Assembly: GCA_945890905.1 (NCBI GenBank)
Contig: CAMDDI010000017.1
Coordinates: forward strand, 1-21,327
Source: Bacteriovorax stolpii
GTDB lineage: Bacteria; Bdellovibrionota; Bacteriovoracia; Bacteriovoracales; Bacteriovoracaceae
Direction: 5' to 3'
Length of the DNA: 21,327 nt
This document shows, in pieces, positions 8,373-13,993 of this stretch. Numbering within the stretch: the first letter of the stretch is position 1; each line of letters begins with the position of its first letter. A model generated the notes under the pieces. That model had not been told where the DNA came from. It searched no databases and saw only the letters and a list, made by a program, of their open reading frames with translations. The position numbers and the translations under genes are program-made.

Positions 8373-8938
8373 TAAATGGCAACTATCAGCGTAGATATTT
8401 AAGAGCTCCTTATAAGGAAGACATAATCTACGCTGATGGTGCTCATGCTCTAAAAGCATCCACACTGAATATTTCTGAGATGGGCCTTTTGGTGGACCAT
8501 CTGCCTAGCTTTCCTGATACAGATGAAGTTCCGTTGATGTTCTCTCTGGGAACTATACCGCACTTAAAGAATCTTAACTTATATAAACTGCAAACGTTTT
8601 CCCCTGAGCTTTTTGAATCAACTATCATCAGGGCCCGGGCCAAGATGGTGAGACGTGAGCAGCTTTCTCAAGATCTTGATAATATTTTTAAGTCACGTTT
8701 CGGCCTGGAGTTTGTGAGGATTTTTCCTCAAGATCAGCAAAAAATTAAAAATTACGTTGAGACTTTTGCTTCAAATCTTGTCTACTTGCAAACCTTGATT
8801 GATTCTTATAATTCTGATGATGAGACAAAACTTAGAACCAGAGCTCTTGCCAGAATTTTAGGTTACAAAAGTGATGAGAAAATAGCAAAGCTTCGGATGG
8901 AAGTTTCTCTAGATTACAAAAGTCTTCAGTGGTTATAG
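8369..8938 (+). CDS. PilZ-domain protein (probable cyclic di-GMP receptor)
   Basis: This 189-residue cytoplasmic protein has the two PilZ signatures close to its N-terminus: RRYLR at 8-12 (RxxxR) and NISEMG at 34-39 (D/NxSxxG), correctly spaced for binding cyclic di-GMP. A second half (about 110-189) is helical and charged and resembles no family I know. The start ATG overlaps the phoH2 stop (ATGA), so translation is probably coupled. The stop codon TAG lies 6 bases into the converging lipoprotein gene (shared TTATAG at 8933-8938). PilZ binding is well supported by motifs; the output it controls is unknown. Confidence 0.85.
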   Translation: MINGNYQRRYLRAPYKEDIIYADGAHALKASTLNISEMGLLVDHLPSFPDTDEVPLMFSLGTIPHLKNLNLYKLQTFSPELFESTIIRARAKMVRREQLSQDLDNIFKSRFGLEFVRIFPQDQQKIKNYVETFASNLVYLQTLIDSYNSDDETKLRTRALARILGYKSDEKIAKLRMEVSLDYKSLQWL

Positions 8939-9463
8939 TTCCACTTGTAAAATGCCACATTGAGACGCATCTAAACCTGGGAAATCTTTTGGAATGATTT
9001 TAACCAGACGGCAGTCTTTAGTTTTATATTTCTTAGGTTTTAAATTCAAATATCTCACATCTTTTTCGCCATCAGTTCCGTAGTTACAATCAACAACAAC
9101 CTGAAGTACCAGGCGATTGGAAGTCAGCTCACTTACGTCAACAATGTAGCGCTCGCTATAGTATGACCAGTAGCCAACATATTCTGGATTTCTAAAATAA
9201 GTGGATGAAACAAATTTAGGTGCAAGTTTTACGTTTGAAGTATCGAGTGTGAAATTACTTTTGAGATAAGCAACACCAGTTTCATTTCCGTAGAGACAAA
9301 GAGCTTCTTGCCCAGAAACTTCTAAAAAAGACTTTTTATCGAGATTTGTGATGGCCTTAAAAGCTGTGTCTAAAACGTAAGCTGGATTGTTTTTAAAGCC
9401 AAAACGGTATGGATCGCACCCACTAGATGCTAGCAATAAAAGGAAAAGGGCCTGGTATTTCAT
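8933..9463 (-). CDS. Predicted small lipoprotein, unknown function (176 aa)
   Basis: Start ATG 9463 has GGAG six bases upstream (minus-strand CGGAGCCCCT). The sequence opens MKYQALFLLLLASSG then Cys16, a lipoprotein signal with a slightly non-standard lipobox (SSGC). The mature part is about 160 residues, with paired cysteines and Tyr-rich strands (YVGYWSYYSERYIVDVSEL), suggesting a periplasm-facing beta domain. A longer reading from 9499 would place 12 hydrophilic residues before the signal and is less likely. It converges with the PilZ gene, overlapping its end by 6 bases with no terminator between them. Family not recognised. Confidence 0.82.
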   Translation of the reverse strand: MKYQALFLLLLASSGCDPYRFGFKNNPAYVLDTAFKAITNLDKKSFLEVSGQEALCLYGNETGVAYLKSNFTLDTSNVKLAPKFVSSTYFRNPEYVGYWSYYSERYIVDVSELTSNRLVLQVVVDCNYGTDGEKDVRYLNLKPKKYKTKDCRLVKIIPKDFPGLDASQCGILQVEL

Positions 9464-9641
9464 AGGGGCTCCGCTAAGGTGAATGCGTTGTATTACCACA
9501 AGGAATTTCGGATTTATAAGTAAGATTGAAAAGATTACACCCTGATAAACAGAGGGTCTTCAAGATAAATTAAGCTTTAGTAAATTGCCACACATCCTGG
9601 GGCCCTATAGTATTCAAGTAATTTTTATTCACGGGAAAAAC

Positions 9642-9917
9642 ATGCAAGTGCCTTTAGAGCTTAAGCAAAAATACATTAGCCGCAGACTTCAAGATGTTGA
9701 AAAGCTTCGTTCTTCACTGGAATCTGATGACTTTACCCTGGCACTTAAGTTTGGCCACCAGGTGAAAGGCAATGCTTCAACTTTTGAATTTCCCGAGTTA
9801 GTTTCTATCGGATCGGATATCGAAGAAGCCGCCCAGATTCATGATAAAGAAAAGCTACGTGCGCTAATTCTTCAGCTGGAAGTCTATATACACTCACAAT
9901 CTACCTATCTGCAGTAG
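9642..9917 (+). CDS. Hpt (histidine phosphotransfer) domain protein
   Basis: A 91-residue protein consisting of a single Hpt four-helix domain. The phosphorylatable histidine is H39 in FGHQVKGNAS (HxxKG signature), followed by FEFPELVSIGSDIEEAA, the usual post-His helix. Such proteins relay phosphate between a hybrid histidine kinase and a response regulator. ATG 9642 follows GGGA by five bases; a TTG 57 bases upstream is unlikely because the family begins near here. No histidine kinase is nearby. Its stop is under 90 bases from the sigma-54 promoter at 10004, so it may feed the local activator; that link is speculative. Confidence 0.85.
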   Translation: MQVPLELKQKYISRRLQDVEKLRSSLESDDFTLALKFGHQVKGNASTFEFPELVSIGSDIEEAAQIHDKEKLRALILQLEVYIHSQSTYLQ

Positions 9918-10003
9918 ACAGATTTACTCAGGCAGGATACCCCGCTCTCTCTCTAAATTCCCTTAATAAAAACCTAGCTTATTGAAATCCCATTAATCCT
10001 TAA

Positions 10004-10020
10004 CTGGCCCAAGCCTTGCT
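10004..10020 (+). promoter_or_regulatory. Sigma-54 promoter P1, upstream of the 56-aa basic protein
   Basis: CTGGCCCAAGCCTTGCT matches the -24/-12 consensus YTGGCACG-N4-TTGCW, with GG at 10006-10007 and GC at 10018-10019, exactly 12 bases apart. The -12 half (TTGCT) is perfect and the -24 half differs at the fifth and later positions (CCCA for ACG). The predicted transcription start is near 10031, giving a leader of about 25 bases to ATG 10055. Confidence 0.7.
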
Positions 10021-10054
10021 CATTCCAATTAACCTTAACCAGTTGAGGATTGAA

Positions 10055-10225
10055 ATGCGAGTTCGTCTTACTAAAAGCCAAAATCGTTTGCTTGAAAAGT
10101 CTCTCAAGGATCTCTTAGGATCCAGTTTGGCCGATAAAACGGGTCGTAAAAAATCTCATACCACAAAACAGCTTTCTTTCTTGAAAGTTGCTATCAACTC
10201 GAAGATTTTAACAAATAAAGGGTAG
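10055..10225 (+). CDS. Small basic protein (56 aa), unknown function
   Basis: Start ATG 10055 has GAGG eight bases upstream (10044-10047). The product has 14 Lys/Arg against 3 acidic residues in 56, with an amphipathic N-terminal helix (LTKSQNRLLEKSLKDLL) and a basic centre (KTGRKKSHTTK). Net charge suggests nucleic-acid or membrane-surface binding, which is inference only. Its codons, ribosome site, sigma-54 promoter and terminator together argue that it is a real gene. The stop codon TAG lies inside the downstream terminator stem. Confidence 0.72.
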   Translation: MRVRLTKSQNRLLEKSLKDLLGSSLADKTGRKKSHTTKQLSFLKVAINSKILTNKG

Positions 10226-10247
10226 GCTTTCTAACCTACCCTTTATT
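10214..10247. terminator. Bidirectional terminator between the 56-aa gene and dps
   Basis: A perfect 13-base inverted repeat: AATAAAGGGTAGG (10214-10226) and CCTACCCTTTATT (10235-10247), with an 8-base loop. The A/T-rich outer arms give a U-tract-like end on both strands. It serves the convergent gene ends at 10225 (+) and 10252 (-), and the stop codon at 10223-10225 is inside the stem. Confidence 0.8.
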
Positions 10248-10251
10248 GAAT

Positions 10252-10773
10252 TTAATGAGCTTTGGTAGTGGTGATCATACTTCTGAGCATCCAGGCACTC
10301 TTCTCATGCACCTGCATTCTTTCCACTAATAAATCTGCGGTCACATCATCTTCACATTCATCTGTTAGAGAAATAATCTCTCTGGCAGTTGTGACTACGG
10401 CCTCATGACCTTGTACCAAATTTTGGATCATTTCTTCTGCTGTAGGAATACCGTTTTCTTCTTTAATAGAAGTCACTTTAGTGAAGCTATTAAATGATCC
10501 AGGTGCAAATTCACCGAGAGCGCGAATTCGTTCCGCGATCTGATCAACCGCAGCTGCCAATTCTTGATACTGAGTTTCAAAAAGTAAATGCAATGGCTGA
10601 AACATTTTACCAGTCACGTTCCAATGGTAATTTTGTGTTTTCAAATAGAGCAGGTAAGAGTCAGCGAGAAGTTTTGAAAGGCCTTTGCAGACACTCTTTC
10701 GATCTTTTTGGTTGATACCAATATTGATCTCTTGGTGAGTAACTGTAAAATCCGTTTCGATTTTGTTAGGCAT
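10252..10773 (-). CDS. dps: Dps family ferritin-like DNA-protection protein
   Basis: Dps forms a 12-subunit cage that oxidises and stores iron with peroxide and, in many species, coats DNA in starvation. The 173-residue length is normal. Ferroxidase ligands are H50 in NYHWNV, H62 in PLH, and D77 and E81 in AVDQIAERIRALG; the spacing 50/62/77/81 matches the E. coli set 51/63/78/82. The N-terminus is short with few Lys, so DNA binding by a Lys-rich tail is not obvious. ATG 10773 follows GGGAGG five bases upstream. It lies 11 bases behind the OmpA-like gene and is probably transcribed from sigma-54 promoter P2. Confidence 0.95.
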   Translation of the reverse strand: MPNKIETDFTVTHQEINIGINQKDRKSVCKGLSKLLADSYLLYLKTQNYHWNVTGKMFQPLHLLFETQYQELAAAVDQIAERIRALGEFAPGSFNSFTKVTSIKEENGIPTAEEMIQNLVQGHEAVVTTAREIISLTDECEDDVTADLLVERMQVHEKSAWMLRSMITTTKAH

Positions 10774-10784
10774 AATGCCCTCCC

Positions 10785-11366
10785 TTAACGAGTAAATGTT
10801 TTATTTTCTTCATAATCGATGATGACAATGGCCTTTGAAGCTTTGGAATATGATAAAGATCCATCTTCTAGACGAGTTGCTGTTGCACCACTTTGTTCAA
10901 ATGCTTCTTTGACTTTGAAGTCTTCATTTTCAAAAAGTTTTCCTAAAAGTGAAGGACGCTTGGCCATATTGAAAGCATCAATGTCTTCGTGTTCTTTCAA
11001 TTCTTTCTCCAAATAATTTTTGATGGATTGAGCTCGCTCTTTGGCCAGAATCACTTCGCGAGTAGGAGCATTATGAATTTTGTCTGGGTATTCTTGATCT
11101 GCCCAAGCGAGGACTTTGATTTCTTCAATTCTTCGGCCTGTACGGTGAGCTCTATTGGTGAGTGAATTTAAATGGGCCTTACTAGCTGGACTTAAATTCG
11201 TGGCACCTTTTTCAAATTCGATGGTGGCATAGTGGGTGCCCCCAATTTCTTTTGCCGCTGCCGCAGTTTTATCGGGAGATACTTTTTTTGAATCGTGTGA
11301 GCATCCCGATGCAAAGATCAAACTAACTGCAGCTGCAGTGAGTGAAATAATAATTCGTGAAGACAT
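10785..11366 (-). CDS. OmpA-like peptidoglycan-binding lipoprotein
   Basis: A 193-residue predicted lipoprotein with signal MSSRIIISLTAAAVSLIFAS-G followed by Cys22. Residues about 46-120 carry the OmpA C-terminal pattern: ATIEFEKGATNLSPASKAHLNSL, then EEIKVLAWADQEYP with D90 in the usual diaminopimelate-contact position, then LAKERAQSIKNYL with R111. A C-terminal tail to 193 is unusual and unrecognised. Anchoring of the outer membrane to peptidoglycan is known for the family and inferred here. It is the first gene of a two-gene unit with dps (11 bases apart), behind sigma-54 promoter P2 located 36 bases before the start codon. Confidence 0.85.
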   Translation of the reverse strand: MSSRIIISLTAAAVSLIFASGCSHDSKKVSPDKTAAAAKEIGGTHYATIEFEKGATNLSPASKAHLNSLTNRAHRTGRRIEEIKVLAWADQEYPDKIHNAPTREVILAKERAQSIKNYLEKELKEHEDIDAFNMAKRPSLLGKLFENEDFKVKEAFEQSGATATRLEDGSLSYSKASKAIVIIDYEENKTFTR

Positions 11367-11401
11367 CCTTTACTCCAAGTAAAAGTCCTTTCTTTAGATA
11401 A

Positions 11402-11418
11402 AGCAACTACGATGCCAC
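11402..11418 (-). promoter_or_regulatory. Sigma-54 promoter P2, upstream of the ompA-like lipoprotein-dps unit
   Basis: The minus strand reads GTGGCATCGTAGTTGCT: TGGCA in the -24 element and TTGCT in the -12 element with canonical spacing. It is among the best matches in the window. The predicted start near 11391 gives a leader of about 25 bases to ATG 11366. Confidence 0.75.
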
Positions 11419-11476
11419 TCAATTCTTGTAGAGATTCAAAAGGTTAGCAATTTGATCATTTGGGATTGGGGAATGA

Positions 11477-11494
11477 TGGACTACCATAGTGCCA
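11477..11494. promoter_or_regulatory. Candidate activator (enhancer) dyad between divergent promoters P2 and P3
   Basis: TGGACTACCATAGTGCCA is an imperfect dyad: TGG-ACTA-CCA-TAGT-(G)-CCA. It lies 59 bases from the P2 core (11418) and 63 from the P3 core (11557), and about 95-100 bases from both predicted starts, within the usual range for a sigma-54 activator site. Confidence 0.4.
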
Positions 11495-11556
11495 CGAACC
11501 TGAGCTTTTGAGTCTGCGCAAAGGAAAGTAAGTGATTGATTTTTCTCCCCATCATT

Positions 11557-11573
11557 TTGGCTTCATCTCTGCT
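11557..11573 (+). promoter_or_regulatory. Probable sigma-54 promoter P3, upstream of the 88-aa disordered protein
   Basis: TTGGCTTCATCTCTGCT keeps the near-invariant GG (11559-11560) and GC (11571-11572) at 12-base distance, with TTGGC intact and CTGCT in place of TTGCT. It is weaker than P1, P2 and P4. The predicted start near 11584 lies 42 bases before ATG 11626. Confidence 0.5.
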
Positions 11574-11589
11574 CATCTAACTGTGGGTC

Positions 11590-11605
11590 GTAGAATGTGT
11601 TCTAC
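11590..11605 (+). promoter_or_regulatory. Small inverted repeat in the leader of the 88-aa gene
   Basis: GTAGAA-TGTG-TTCTAC is a perfect 6-base stem with a 4-base loop, ending 10 bases before the GGAGG ribosome site. It could be a leader hairpin or a protein site. Function unknown. Confidence 0.35.
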
Positions 11606-11625
11606 CAATTAACATGGAGGTATTT

Positions 11626-11892
11626 ATGGATAATCAACAAAAGGTGGGGGGCAATGAAGGCCGCAAAAATCCATCTCGTGAGATTAAAAAACCAGTCAGC
11701 AGTAATAATCAAAATCAACATAATAGGAATAAAGATCCTCAAGTGGATACTAACTTAGATTCTTCCAATGATGATCAAGAAAGAACGGAAATCAATCCCT
11801 CAAAACTTGATAGCAGTGAAGTGGATTTGGACCGTAGTGGTGTAAAAAATCAACGTGAGCAAGGTCTGAGTTCAAACTCGAGTCGTCAGTAA
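11626..11892 (+). CDS. Disordered hydrophilic small protein (88 aa)
   Basis: Start ATG 11626 lies five bases after a perfect GGAGG (11616-11620), itself part of an upstream ATG that is unlikely to be used. The product is made almost entirely of Asn, Ser, Asp, Glu, Lys, Arg and Gln, with no Phe, Trp, Tyr or Cys and no Met beyond the first, so it is predicted to be fully disordered. The composition resembles small stress or desiccation-type hydrophilic proteins, but I recognise no family. A strong terminator follows directly. A good ribosome site, a candidate sigma-54 promoter and the terminator support a real gene despite the low complexity. Confidence 0.72.
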   Translation: MDNQQKVGGNEGRKNPSREIKKPVSSNNQNQHNRNKDPQVDTNLDSSNDDQERTEINPSKLDSSEVDLDRSGVKNQREQGLSSNSSRQ

Positions 11893-11896
11893 GTTG

Positions 11897-11930
11897 AAAA
11901 AAAAAGAGACCCAGAAGGGTCTCTTTTTTT
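11897..11930. terminator. Bidirectional intrinsic terminator
   Basis: GAGACCC (11906-11912) and GGGTCTC (11917-11923) with loop AGAA, flanked by nine A's on the left and seven T's on the right. It ends the plus gene at 11892 and, on the other strand, the minus gene ending at 11943. Confidence 0.9.
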
Positions 11931-11942
11931 GTTTTTATATTT

Positions 11943-12218
11943 CTAGAGAAGTCGTAAAGGATCGCCTAAAAGTTCAATCTTCTTTTTGACTGAATGATGA
12001 GCGCGAGATTTAATTTCTTTTAGAATCATCTGACCCTTAGAGAAAAAATCTTTTCCATACTGATCACCTGAGAACTCGTCCATTAAGTAATTAACCTCAA
12101 CTTCAAGCTGGGAATTAGCAAGTGTAGACAAATATGTCTCGTAAGATTTTTCGGTCTGTCTGTTCTCTTTGAGCTCCTTAAAGTCGCCCAAGTTGATCAC
12201 GTTAAAGTCTTTTGTCAT
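11943..12218 (-). CDS. Small helical hypothetical protein (91 aa)
   Basis: Start ATG 12218 is preceded by GAGGGG (minus-strand GAGGGGATA). The protein is charged, predicted mainly helical (QTEKSYETYLSTLANSQLEVE; QMILKEIKSRAHHSVKKKIELL, read in parts), without signal peptide or cysteines. I do not recognise the family. It is monocistronic, with sigma-54 promoter P4 57 bases upstream and the shared terminator at 11897-11930 downstream. By neighbourhood it may belong to the same regulon as dps and the 56- and 88-residue proteins. Confidence 0.75.
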   Translation of the reverse strand: MTKDFNVINLGDFKELKENRQTEKSYETYLSTLANSQLEVEVNYLMDEFSGDQYGKDFFSKGQMILKEIKSRAHHSVKKKIELLGDPLRLL

Positions 12219-12274
12219 TATCCCCTCATTTTTTGGATCGAGGCCTCCATGGCCAAAATCCTACCCCTATGTGT

Positions 12275-12291
12275 CGCAAACTCTAGGCCAA
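12275..12291 (-). promoter_or_regulatory. Sigma-54 promoter P4, upstream of the 91-aa protein
   Basis: The minus strand reads TTGGCCTAGAGTTTGCG: TTGGC and TTGC with exact -24/-12 spacing (GG at 12289-12288, GC at 12277-12276). The last base is G rather than A/T. The predicted start near 12265 gives a leader of about 47 bases. Confidence 0.65.
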
Positions 12292-12470
12292 ATGCCTTAT
12301 TGAAAAATTTGAAACACGTATGAAATGGTTTTAAGAGAGATGAGTGCCTTGGGCAAGCAGATGGGCCGACTTATCTTTTGTTTTTGTAAAGATTACCAAC
12401 GGCGCACAGCTAAAAGATGAATAATTTACCGATCTTACATCCGCTTTTTAGTGACAAAATGCGTCTTTAA

Positions 12471-12498
12471 ATAAAAAAAGGGGACCAACTGGCCCCCC
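12471..12498 (-). terminator. Terminator of the peroxiredoxin gene
   Basis: On the minus strand, GGGGCC-AGTT-GG(T)CCCC is followed by seven T's. The stem has one bulged base. It lies 31 bases beyond the peroxiredoxin stop. Confidence 0.8.
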
Positions 12499-12528
12499 TA
12501 ATAGTCACCGAACGTTTAAGTCGGTTAA

Positions 12529-13113
12529 TTAAGCGTTCTTTTTAAACCATGCTTTTGAACCAGTAGTATCTGGCTTCATAGTGTCTGAACCTTTCTTCCA
12601 GTTAGCTGGGCAAACTTCACCAGACTTAGCTGTGAACTGATAGGCCTCAACCAAACGCATGGTCTCTTCAACTGAGCGACCAACTGAAAGGTTATTGATC
12701 GTAGAGTGCTGAACCACGTTGTTGTCATCGATGATGAAAAGACCACGAAGGGCCACAGTATCATTAACCAGAACTTCATAATCACGGGCCACTTTCTTAT
12801 CCAAATCAGCGAGAATAGGGAATTTGACTTCACCAAGTCCACCGTCGTTACGGGGCTGTTTTGTCCAAGCAAGGTGAGAGAAGTATGAATCAACTGAACA
12901 AGCGATAAGTTCGCAATTAATTGCTTTAAATTTATCAGCAGCATCTGAGTAAGCGATGATTTCTGTTGGGCATACAAAAGTGAAATCTAAAGGGTAAAAG
13001 AATAAAACTTTCCATTTACCTTTGTAATCATCTAACGAAACTGTTTTGCTTTCGCCGTTAACTAGGGCTTCTGCTTTAAAGTAAGGGGCTGGGTTACCAA
13101 CTAAACGTGCCAT
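12529..13113 (-). CDS. Typical 2-Cys peroxiredoxin (AhpC/Prx1 type)
   Basis: The enzyme reduces hydrogen peroxide and organic peroxides through a reactive cysteine and is recycled by a thioredoxin or AhpF-type partner. Peroxidatic C48 is in FYPLDFTFVCPTE, and resolving C168 is in SGEVCPANWKKG, so it is a typical 2-Cys enzyme; 194 residues is the usual length. The C-terminus lacks the YF motif of overoxidation-sensitive eukaryotic enzymes. ATG 13113 (MARLVGNPAP) follows AAGGAG seven bases upstream; a reading from 13164 adds 17 residues without family support. No reductase gene is adjacent. It is divergent from clpP and has its own terminator. Confidence 0.95.
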   Translation of the reverse strand: MARLVGNPAPYFKAEALVNGESKTVSLDDYKGKWKVLFFYPLDFTFVCPTEIIAYSDAADKFKAINCELIACSVDSYFSHLAWTKQPRNDGGLGEVKFPILADLDKKVARDYEVLVNDTVALRGLFIIDDNNVVQHSTINNLSVGRSVEETMRLVEAYQFTAKSGEVCPANWKKGSDTMKPDTTGSKAWFKKNA

Positions 13114-13164
13114 TGAGGGCTCCTTTATAGGGGTGTAAAATATCTTGAGTGAAAACTTGGTCAC

Positions 13165-13193
13165 AATTTAGTCTTAAGAGAGGAAAATTTCAA
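13165..13193 (-). promoter_or_regulatory. Candidate sigma-70 promoter of the peroxiredoxin gene
   Basis: On the minus strand TTGAAA (13193-13188), a 17-base spacer, then TAAATT (13170-13165). The predicted start leaves a leader of about 45 bases. An overlapping TTGTGA-N18-TATTTT is an alternative. Confidence 0.4.
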
Positions 13194-13211
13194 GTCAGGA
13201 TGTGCGAAACC

Positions 13212-13239
13212 TTGATTTGTGGACTTTGATGCCTATCTT
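13212..13239 (+). promoter_or_regulatory. Candidate sigma-70 promoter of clpP-clpX
   Basis: TTGATT (13212-13217), 16-base spacer, TATCTT (13234-13239). It would give a leader of about 95 bases. Moderate match only. Confidence 0.35.
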
Positions 13240-13341
13240 TAAGCAATAATGCTATCGCGGTAAATTTAAGCTCAAGAATTGATTAGAATTTCCGATAAGC
13301 TTGAATAAACGAATCAACCATTTGCGGTCAAAAGGAAAAGC

Positions 13342-13965
13342 ATGACTTCACCATTTATGGGACATATCCCAAATCCCATCGTCATTGAACAAACGGCCAG
13401 AGGGGAGAGACAGTACGATATTTATTCACGTCTCCTCTTGGATCGCATTATTTTCCTTGGTACCGAGGTTAATGATACAGTGTCTAACTTACTTGTGGCC
13501 CAAATGCTTTTCTTGGAGCAATCAGATCCTGAGGCCCCTATTCATTTCTATATCAATTCTCCCGGCGGATCAGTTTATGCTGGGCTAGGGATCTACGATC
13601 TTATGCAACACGTGACCTGTCCGATTTACACCTACTGTGTAGGTCTTGCAGCTTCTATGGGTTCTCTCTTGCTTCAAGCAGGAGCTCCTGGACATCGATA
13701 TTCCATGCCCCATTCGCGTATCATGATTCACCAACCATTGGGTGGTGCTCGTGGGCAGGCGACAGATATTGAAATCCAGGCCCGGGAAATTTTGGATCTT
13801 AAGAAACAATTGAATGAAATTTACGTTAAGCACACCGGTCGAACATACGAAGAGGTTGAGAAGGCATGTGACAGAGATAATTACCTAGATCCGGGTCGTG
13901 CTAAAGAGTTCGGCTTAATTGACAATATTATTATTCCTAAAGGCAAAGCAGAGAAAAAAGCATAA
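13342..13965 (+). CDS. clpP: ATP-dependent Clp protease proteolytic subunit
   Basis: ClpP forms the double-ring proteolytic chamber fed by ClpX. The catalytic triad is visible: S105 in GLAASMGSLL, H130 in MIHQPLGG, and D179 in CDRDNYLDP. INSPGGSV at 71-78 is the oxyanion-strand signature. The length of 207 residues is standard, and a short N-terminal propeptide is likely. ATG 13342 follows AAAAGGA. It is followed 28 bases later by clpX, so the two are almost certainly co-transcribed. No trigger-factor gene precedes it here, unlike the common tig-clpP-clpX order. Confidence 0.97.
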   Translation: MTSPFMGHIPNPIVIEQTARGERQYDIYSRLLLDRIIFLGTEVNDTVSNLLVAQMLFLEQSDPEAPIHFYINSPGGSVYAGLGIYDLMQHVTCPIYTYCVGLAASMGSLLLQAGAPGHRYSMPHSRIMIHQPLGGARGQATDIEIQAREILDLKKQLNEIYVKHTGRTYEEVEKACDRDNYLDPGRAKEFGLIDNIIIPKGKAEKKA

Positions 13966-13993
13966 CGACAAGTCATGCAATAAAAAGGCAAAC

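Larger units (their letters stand above)
12219..12528. other. 310-base intergenic region: P4 promoter, small dyad, peroxiredoxin terminator
   Basis: It holds P4 (12275-12291), the dyad TGCC-TTG-GGCA at 12345-12355 about 85 bases upstream of the P4 start, and the minus-strand terminator at 12471-12498. Between 12356 and 12470 I see nothing convincing; a 26-codon open frame at 12340-12420 has no properly spaced ribosome site. Confidence 0.6.

Noticed and set aside
12340..12420. 26-codon open frame between the 91-aa gene and peroxiredoxin
   Set aside because: No correctly spaced ribosome site, very short, and it covers the proposed dyad.
13288..13297. TTCCGATAA resembling a flagellar sigma-28 -10 element upstream of clpP
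   Set aside because: The TAAATTTA that could serve as -35 is over 20 bases away, too far for the usual spacing of about 15 between elements; a second GCCGATAA inside the 56-aa gene also lacks a -35.
13299..13324. Sigma-32-like CTTGAAT ... AACCATTT before clpP
   Set aside because: The spacer is about 9 bases instead of 13-15 and the start would fall almost on the ribosome site.
13919..13993. Longer ClpX beginning inside clpP
   Set aside because: The added 25 residues are out-of-frame clpP sequence; ATG 13994 has a ribosome site and begins where ClpX proteins start.
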